From: an uncultured Bacteroidia bacterium
Lineage (GTDB): Bacteria; Bacteroidota; Bacteroidia; Bacteroidales; UBA932
Assembly: GCA_902789245.1 (NCBI GenBank)
Contig: CADAND010000002.1
Location: 140,087-204,086, forward strand
Reading direction: 5' to 3'
Length of the DNA: 64,000 nucleotides
Under the pieces are notes generated by a model. It saw nothing but the letters and a program-made list of their open reading frames with translations, did not search any database and was not told where the DNA came from. Below, in pieces: positions 59,909 through 64,000 of this stretch (position 1 is its first letter; each line of letters opens with the position of its first letter). The position numbers were made by a program, and so were the translations under genes.

Positions 59909-61306
59909 ATGTTGGATTACACCCATACAATCTGCGCCCCGGCGACCTCCGTCGGGTCCGGCGCCATCTCCGTCGTCCGCCTCAGCGGGCCGGACACGAT
60001 GTCCGTCGTGGACCGCGTGGTGCGTTTCCGTTCCGGCACGGCCTCGAAGGCGCCAGGCTACAGTTTGAAGTTCGGCACCGTCGAGGGGCTGGACGAGGTC
60101 CTGGTCAGCCTCTTTCGCGCCCCGCATTCCTATACGGGAGAGGACGCCGCAGAGATCTCCTGCCATGCTTCGCCCTACATCGTCAGCACGCTGCTGGACC
60201 GCCTCGCGGAAGCCGGCTGCCGCCTCGCGGAACCGGGCGAATTCACGCGCCGCGCCTTCCTGAACGGAAAAATGGATCTTGCGCAGGCAGAGGCAGTTGC
60301 AGACGTCATCTCATCTTCTTCTGAAGCACAGCATCGCGTGGCGATGAACCAGCTTCGCGGCGGATATTCCGCCGAATTGCGCGCGCTGCGCAAACAGCTG
60401 CTGGAGCTCACGGCGCTCCTGGAACTGGAGCTCGACTTCAGCGAGGAGGACGTCGAGTTCGCCGACCGCTCGCGGCTGCGCGCACTGCTCGACACCGCCT
60501 GCTCGCACTGCCGCCAGCTCGCCGACTCTTTCCGCCTGGGCAACGCCATCCGCAACGGCGTGCCCGTCGCCATCGTCGGCGCGCCCAACAGCGGCAAGAG
60601 CACCCTGCTCAACGCCCTGCTCCGCGACGACCGCGCCATCGTCTCCGACGTCCCCGGCACCACGCGCGACACCGTCGAAGAGACCTGCGTGATCGACGGC
60701 GTCCTCTTCCGCTTCATCGACACGGCCGGCATCCGCGCATCGGAAGACGAGGTCGAGCGGCTCGGCATCGAGCGGACCTTCCGGAAGATTTCCGAGGCCG
60801 AAATCGTGCTCGGCGTGGTCGATATTTCCACCTCCGAAGAGCAGGTCAAGAAGGACCTCCGGACGATCGTCGAGCGGATCGATTTTGAGCGGCAAAAACT
60901 GCTCATTTTGGTTAACAAAATTGACAAAAACGTGGTTAACAAAAATGTTACAACATTAAACTTTTTTGTTTCCTCGCTTGAAATTAAATCAGTTAACGCA
61001 AATATCTTGGAAATTTCCGCCAAAGCCGGAAATGGCCTCGAAAACCTGCGTTCCGCCCTCGTTTCGAGCACAAATGTGACCTCCGCGAGCGGCACTTTGG
61101 TGACGAATGCCCGTCACGCCGCGGCGCTCCGCGAGGCGGCCGCTTCCCTCTCCGCCGTCTCCGACGGCCTCGACCGCGGCCTCACCTCCGACCTCCTGGC
61201 CGAAGACCTCCGCGCCGCCCTCGCCTCCCTCGGCTCCATCACCGGCGAAATCACCACTGACGAAGTGCTTGGTGAAATCTTCAGCCGCTTTTGCATCGGA
61301 AAATAA
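59909..61306 (+). CDS. mnmE: tRNA uridine-5-carboxymethylaminomethyl modification GTPase MnmE
   Basis: The 465-residue protein has the folate-binding N-domain (TICAPATSVGSGAISVVRLSG, SYTGEDAAEISCH), the helical domain, the G domain with G1 GAPNSGKST, G3 DTAG and G4 NKID, and the terminal FCIGK with its catalytic Cys. With MnmG it modifies the wobble uridine of several tRNAs. The upstream in-frame ATG at 59840 lies in the opposite promoter region, so MLDYTHTICAP (59909) is the start. A TAACTTCG box (59895-59902) implies almost no leader. Bases 60900-61030 are strikingly AT-rich. Confidence 0.96.
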   Translation: MLDYTHTICAPATSVGSGAISVVRLSGPDTMSVVDRVVRFRSGTASKAPGYSLKFGTVEGLDEVLVSLFRAPHSYTGEDAAEISCHASPYIVSTLLDRLAEAGCRLAEPGEFTRRAFLNGKMDLAQAEAVADVISSSSEAQHRVAMNQLRGGYSAELRALRKQLLELTALLELELDFSEEDVEFADRSRLRALLDTACSHCRQLADSFRLGNAIRNGVPVAIVGAPNSGKSTLLNALLRDDRAIVSDVPGTTRDTVEETCVIDGVLFRFIDTAGIRASEDEVERLGIERTFRKISEAEIVLGVVDISTSEEQVKKDLRTIVERIDFERQKLLILVNKIDKNVVNKNVTTLNFFVSSLEIKSVNANILEISAKAGNGLENLRSALVSSTNVTSASGTLVTNARHAAALREAAASLSAVSDGLDRGLTSDLLAEDLRAALASLGSITGEITTDEVLGEIFSRFCIGK

Positions 61307-61560
61307 GAAACGAAAAGAAATGAAAAGCCTTGAAACAAGGATTCGTTTCATTATAGGAATTAATATGTGTTTTCGATTGGGGGTACCCCAGTCATTTTCC
61401 CAAAATTGTTTTCAAACCTATTCAATTGGTTTCATTGCGGGGGACAATATTTCATGCTCTAAATTTGTCAGAAATCTGACAATTCCATCCATCCTGACAT
61501 CCGCTTGATTAACGATCAAAAAGAGGGAGCCATTTGTCTTCTCAGTGTGACACCATTCAC

Positions 61561-61625
61561 TTTACAGGGTAAGTGACAGGGGATATTATCCGCTTTACAG
61601 GGTAAATTTACTGTTTACGGGGTAA
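61561..61625. repeat. Three copies of TTTACNGGGTAA
   Basis: Copies at 61561-61572, 61594-61605 and 61614-61625. Each is a TTTAC/GTAA(A) inverted repeat around a 3-bp centre. Spacings are 33 and 20 bp. Confidence 0.75.
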
Positions 61626-61718
61626 ATTCTAAACTGAACTGAATCTCCCCAAATCTCTCCGCCGCTACGCGAAGAAAGAAGGCGAAATACTTTACTAAAT
61701 CCAGCTTATTTAGAGACT

Positions 61719-61735
61719 TTTAGCAGAAAATAATT
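61719..61735. repeat. 17-bp repeat, copy at the 3' side of the ATPase-nuclease gene
   Basis: TTTAGCAGAAAATAATT here is identical to 63222-63238 and, over 13 bp, inverted relative to 63190-63202. It lies 1 bp past the ATPase stop codon. Confidence 0.85.
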
Positions 61736-61736
61736 T

Positions 61737-63158
61737 CTACGCAAAGAGATCGTCCATCACCACCTGGGACTGCACTGCGTCGGAGTACATATTCTCCTTC
61801 ACGCCATAGGTGGTGACCATTGAGATGAGAATGGACTTCCTGGTACCGGTCTCACGTATGAAAGCTGCAACCTTGTTCCGGAGTTTCTCATCGTAATCCT
61901 TGTCTATAACGTATGGCTCGGAAGCCCACTTCATCTCGCAGATGTTGATGGTGTCGTCCCTGCGGTCGATTAGAAGATCAATCTGTGCTCCTCTCTCTCC
62001 CGGTCCCAGATTCTTCTGGTCGGAACGCCAGGAGCATTGTTTGGTCATCACGCCCGCAATTCCCAGCGCGGCCTTGATCTGTCCAACGTGCTGCAGGCAC
62101 ACCCGCTCGAAGGCCAGGCCGGACCAGGCGCGATAAACGCCTGAATTGAGCGAATGGCTCCAGAAAGCCGGGTCGCCGCCGGACTCCTTGATGAACTTGT
62201 AATAGAAGAGAGTGTAGTTGTCGATAAGCTGGAAAATGGCATCCTTTTTCTCTTTGCCGATGGCGGCGTATTTGCGGATGAAGCCGCACTGCTCCAGCTC
62301 TTCCAGGCAGGTGGTAAGGACACCGCTGTTCTCAAGGCCGTAATCATCAATCAGCTCCTGGCGCGTGAGGCCTTTGGCTTTGTCCCCCAGGGCCTCCACA
62401 ATCTTGATGTAACGGTCCGGATTCTTGAACAAAGACTCGTACAGGGCACTGTACTCCCCGCGCAGTTTTCCGTTCTCCGCAAAGAAGAGATTGTCGATGT
62501 TCTGGGCGGCAGACTTCCCCCGTTGCAGCAGGCTCCAGTAGTAAGCCGGTCCTCCCATCACCATATAGAGCGTGAGTATCTGATACCGGTTGATACGTAT
62601 GTTCCGGCTCTGCAGATACTCCTCGCACTCCTTCAGCGTGAAAGGCATCAGATAGATCTGCGTGTTCACGCGGTTGTGAAGTCCTCCCCGATCCTTGATG
62701 ACCTTGTTGATGATCCAAGAGGTAGCGGAAGCACAGATAATCAACAGAACGTCCTTGCGGGCGCTGCACCAGCTGTTCCAGAAATGCTCCAGGGCGGAAA
62801 CGAAGTTGGACTTGGGCGTATCCATCCAAGAGATTTCGTCAATGAAGATCACCTTCTTTTTCTTCCGGCTGGACTTGATGACAACCTTCAAGGCATTGAA
62901 AGCGTCGGGCCAGCTGGCAAGCTCTGGACAATCCTTGTAGCCGTAGTCAATCAGCGAAGTGCGGAAAGCGGCAAGTTGACCTGCAATCTTTTCCTTCGCC
63001 ACGCCCGTGTGCTGGAAGGTGAATTCATAGTTGAACGCCTCCCGCACGAGGAAGGTCTTGCCCACACGGCGACGGCCGTACACCGCCACGAATTCGGAGT
63101 ATTCCGACTTGAAAGCATCATTGAGCTCCCTGAGTTCTTCTTTTCTGCCAATAAGCAT
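61737..63158 (-). CDS. AAA ATPase fused to PD-(D/E)XK nuclease-like domain (archaeal ATPase/DUF234 family)
   Basis: The 473-residue protein opens with MLIGRKEELRELNDAF and carries Walker A GRRRVGKT (28-35), Walker B KKVIFIDEISWMD (near 103-115), a central winged-helix-like part, and a C-terminal DUF234-type domain with QIDLLIDRRDDTINICEMKW (D-x(n)-E-x-K of PD-(D/E)XK nucleases). This family is multi-copy in many Bacteroidales and other anaerobes, and its biological role is unknown. Copies of a 13-17 bp repeat border the gene. G+C appears lower than in neighbours. An upstream in-frame ATG (63191) lies inside the repeat, so 63158 is preferred. Confidence 0.88.
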   Translation of the reverse strand: MLIGRKEELRELNDAFKSEYSEFVAVYGRRRVGKTFLVREAFNYEFTFQHTGVAKEKIAGQLAAFRTSLIDYGYKDCPELASWPDAFNALKVVIKSSRKKKKVIFIDEISWMDTPKSNFVSALEHFWNSWCSARKDVLLIICASATSWIINKVIKDRGGLHNRVNTQIYLMPFTLKECEEYLQSRNIRINRYQILTLYMVMGGPAYYWSLLQRGKSAAQNIDNLFFAENGKLRGEYSALYESLFKNPDRYIKIVEALGDKAKGLTRQELIDDYGLENSGVLTTCLEELEQCGFIRKYAAIGKEKKDAIFQLIDNYTLFYYKFIKESGGDPAFWSHSLNSGVYRAWSGLAFERVCLQHVGQIKAALGIAGVMTKQCSWRSDQKNLGPGERGAQIDLLIDRRDDTINICEMKWASEPYVIDKDYDEKLRNKVAAFIRETGTRKSILISMVTTYGVKENMYSDAVQSQVVMDDLFA

Positions 63159-63189
63159 AGTCGTATCGTTTTGATGTTGCAAGTTAAAC

Positions 63190-63234
63190 ATTTTCTGCTA
63201 AATCCCGAAATTTTTCGACGATTTAGCAGAAAAT
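63190..63234. repeat. Long hairpin at the 5' end of the ATPase-nuclease gene
   Basis: The arms ATTTTCTGCTAAAT (63190-63203) and ATTTAGCAGAAAAT (63221-63234) are perfect complements, and the inside adds CGAAA/TTTCG pairs. The structure covers the region just upstream of the ATG at 63158. Confidence 0.85.
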
Positions 63235-63238
63235 AATT
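63222..63238. repeat. 17-bp repeat, copy at the 5' side of the ATPase-nuclease gene
   Basis: TTTAGCAGAAAATAATT is identical to 61719-61735, so the gene and the inverted copy lie between two direct repeats 1503 bp apart. Confidence 0.85.
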
Positions 63239-63263
63239 CGAAGAACCATACGACTTCAGGAAA

Positions 63264-63680
63264 CTACTTGACCCTCACAAAATGCCGGTAATCTGAACCC
63301 CAGGTGCCGGGGTTGGGCGCAGTCCCGATTTTCTGCCAGGCCATCTCATTTGAAGTCAACTTGACAATCTTGTATGTGACGTTCGTGAAGTCCGACATAT
63401 ACGGATTGAAGGTGATGGTGTTCTTCTCTTCAATGTATTCAGCATCCAACAAATAACCGCCACTGTGGTCTTCCGTTTTACCGGACAGCGCATCATAGGT
63501 GTGGAGCTGATATTTCCCGTTTCCGTCGAAGGTGAACTCCAGGGAACCATCCATCGCAAAGACTGTCGGGTCATACTGTTCGGCCCAGGTGCCTTCCAGC
63601 CTATTCAGATTGATTTTCTCACAACCGCCCAGCACTGCCACCAGCAGTGACGCGCAAATCAAGGTTCTCAGTATCTTCAT
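63264..63680 (-). CDS. Small lipoprotein with lipocalin-like domain
   Basis: A 138-residue lipoprotein has lipobox VLGGC (Cys20 from the 63680 start) and one beta-barrel-like unit beginning LEGTWAEQYDPTVFAMDGSLEF and containing FDGNGKYQLHTYD, similar to the lipocalin-like lipoproteins of Bacteroidota. Function is unknown. ATGs at 63680 (MKILRTLICAS) and 63695 (MKKTIMK) are both possible; the predicted transcript start near 63700 leaves almost no leader for the latter. It is driven by a good promoter (63706-63737). Confidence 0.75.
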   Translation of the reverse strand: MKILRTLICASLLVAVLGGCEKINLNRLEGTWAEQYDPTVFAMDGSLEFTFDGNGKYQLHTYDALSGKTEDHSGGYLLDAEYIEEKNTITFNPYMSDFTNVTYKIVKLTSNEMAWQKIGTAPNPGTWGSDYRHFVRVK

Positions 63681-63705
63681 TATAGTCTTTTTCATTCTAA
63701 ACACA

Positions 63706-63737
63706 CAAAAGTACAAAATACTGCCTCAAAAATCAAG
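63706..63737 (-). promoter_or_regulatory. Promoter of the small lipoprotein (CTTG-N20-TACTTTTG)
   Basis: The minus-strand TACTTTTG (63713-63706) has a CTTG exactly 20 bp upstream (63737-63734). Confidence 0.7.
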
Positions 63738-63753
63738 ATTTTATGAAGACTCG

Positions 63754-63840
63754 CTACCTGAACTGCCCCGTATCCACAGCCTCGCGCCTCTTCTCCGTAT
63801 ATCCGCCGAACTTCCAGGTAAGGGCTACGCCAATCTTTCG
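63754..63840 (-). pseudogene. C-terminal remnant of an outer-membrane beta-barrel receptor gene
   Basis: Reading the minus strand gives RKIGVALTWKFGGYTEKRR followed by EAVDTGQFR and a TAG stop. This is the usual C-terminal end of TonB-dependent receptor-like barrels (GVxLTxKFGGYKEKKRKEVDTxxFG). A stop codon lies directly upstream in the same frame (63841-63843), so only about 28 residues remain. It lies downstream of another barrel C-terminus. Confidence 0.6.
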
Positions 63841-63888
63841 CTATTCCTACCCCTTGGGAATCTTGAAGCAACATACAGCAAACTACCA

Positions 63889-64000
63889 CTACAACTTATC
63901 ACTCACCTCCGTCTTCCTGGCGTGCTTGAAGTTGATGGAGGTTTTGCCGAAGCGCCAGGTCAGGCCCAAACGGAACTGGCGGGGATTGTACCAGCCTTCA
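63889..64000 (-). CDS. Outer-membrane beta-barrel protein, C-terminal end (gene cut by window edge)
   Basis: The last 37 codons of a minus-strand gene read EGWYNPRQFRLGLTWRFGK and continue TSINFKHARKTEVSDKL before a TAG (63889). Alternating aromatic strand and the GxTWRFGKTS motif are typical of the C-terminal strands of OMP_b-brl_3/TonB-dependent receptors of Bacteroidota. The body lies beyond the window, so substrate and length cannot be judged. Confidence 0.65.
   Translation of the reverse strand, partial: EGWYNPRQFRLGLTWRFGKTSINFKHARKTEVSDKL

Larger units (their letters stand above)
61307..61736. other. AT-rich gap with operator-like palindromes and repeats
   Basis: No gene is supported in this 430-bp stretch. 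It contains a hairpin right after mnmE (CCTTG-AAA-CAAGG, about 61329-61341), a perfect 12-bp palindrome TGGGGTACCCCA (61379-61390), an 18-bp TTGTCAGA-AA-TCTGACAA palindrome (61465-61482), three TTTAC(A/G)GGGTAA units (61561-61625), and one copy of the 17-bp repeat that borders the ATPase gene (61719-61735). Confidence 0.6.

Noticed and set aside
63190-63191. ATG at 63191 as start of the ATPase-nuclease gene
   Set aside because: It would place the first codons in the hairpin arm and add eleven residues without family support; MLIGRKEEL at 63158 matches how such proteins begin.
61700-63260. Insertion sequence or transposon call for the ATPase-nuclease cassette
   Set aside because: No transposase or integrase is encoded. 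The bordering repeats could be regulatory, so only repeat features and a finding are reported.

Overview
This is a GC-rich (by eye about 60% G+C) chromosomal window from a member of the Bacteroidota, most likely the order Bacteroidales. The evidence is the promoter grammar (nTTG, about 20 nt, then TAnnTTTG in front of many genes, with few Shine-Dalgarno sites), many lipoproteins, a SusC-type plug domain, an outer-membrane beta-barrel C-terminus, a Rho with a long disordered insert, and the two-gene glycine decarboxylase gcvPA/gcvPB. A GC-rich gut or rumen lineage (Alistipes or uncultured Bacteroidales such as UBA932) would fit; that placement is inference. Nearly all of the window is ordinary core chromosome. 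No phage, rRNA, complete insertion sequence or CRISPR array was seen.

Layout. 1-8.2 kb: end of a tocopherol-cyclase-like gene, a lipoprotein Tyr phosphatase, two lipoproteins, a HAMP/SpoIIE phosphatase with a lipid-kinase-like gene, then a minus-strand DUF6249-like/ECF sigma/putative anti-sigma operon with a structured leader. 8.3-11.6 kb: a compact polar amino-acid ABC transporter in which binding protein and permease are fused and the ATPase has an extra C-terminal domain. 11.6-19.2 kb: an M49-like protein with altered metal motif, NudC, a HerA-like ATPase, an M23 lipoprotein, TrmO and NnrD. 19.2-24.8 kb: the glycine cleavage operon (unknown gene, gcvT, gcvH, gcvPA, gcvPB, DUF5715-like gene, nnrD); gcvPB carries an in-frame palindromic insert. 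24.8-38.5 kb: arginase-like protein, TonB-domain lipoprotein, cardiolipin synthase, CstA, EttA, nitroreductase lipoprotein, glycosyltransferase, BASS transporter, fRMsr, CPBP protease, epimerase-like protein and iron alcohol dehydrogenase.

38.5-49.4 kb: adenine deaminase, tRNA-Cys, a plug-only lipoprotein, the phospholipid/proteostasis operon ftsH-cdsA-psd, birA, rpe and dnaA with an AT-rich upstream region. 49.4-61.3 kb: cell-wall amidase, LptD-like protein, rho, upp, a nucleoside kinase, a C_GCAxxG_C_C protein, the conserved but uncharacterised pair Fe-S scaffold-like/GGGtGRT, and mnmE.

61.3-64 kb is the one accessory-looking stretch. An AT-rich gap with operator-like repeats is followed by an AAA ATPase fused to a PD-(D/E)XK nuclease-like (DUF234-type) domain. 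Copies of one 13-17 bp repeat border that gene in direct and inverted orientation. A small lipoprotein and two tandem C-terminal remnants of outer-membrane barrel genes end the window. The best candidates for something undescribed are this bordered ATPase-nuclease cassette, the palindromic insert in gcvPB, the metal-motif-altered M49-like protein, and the ABC ATPase with an appended domain.
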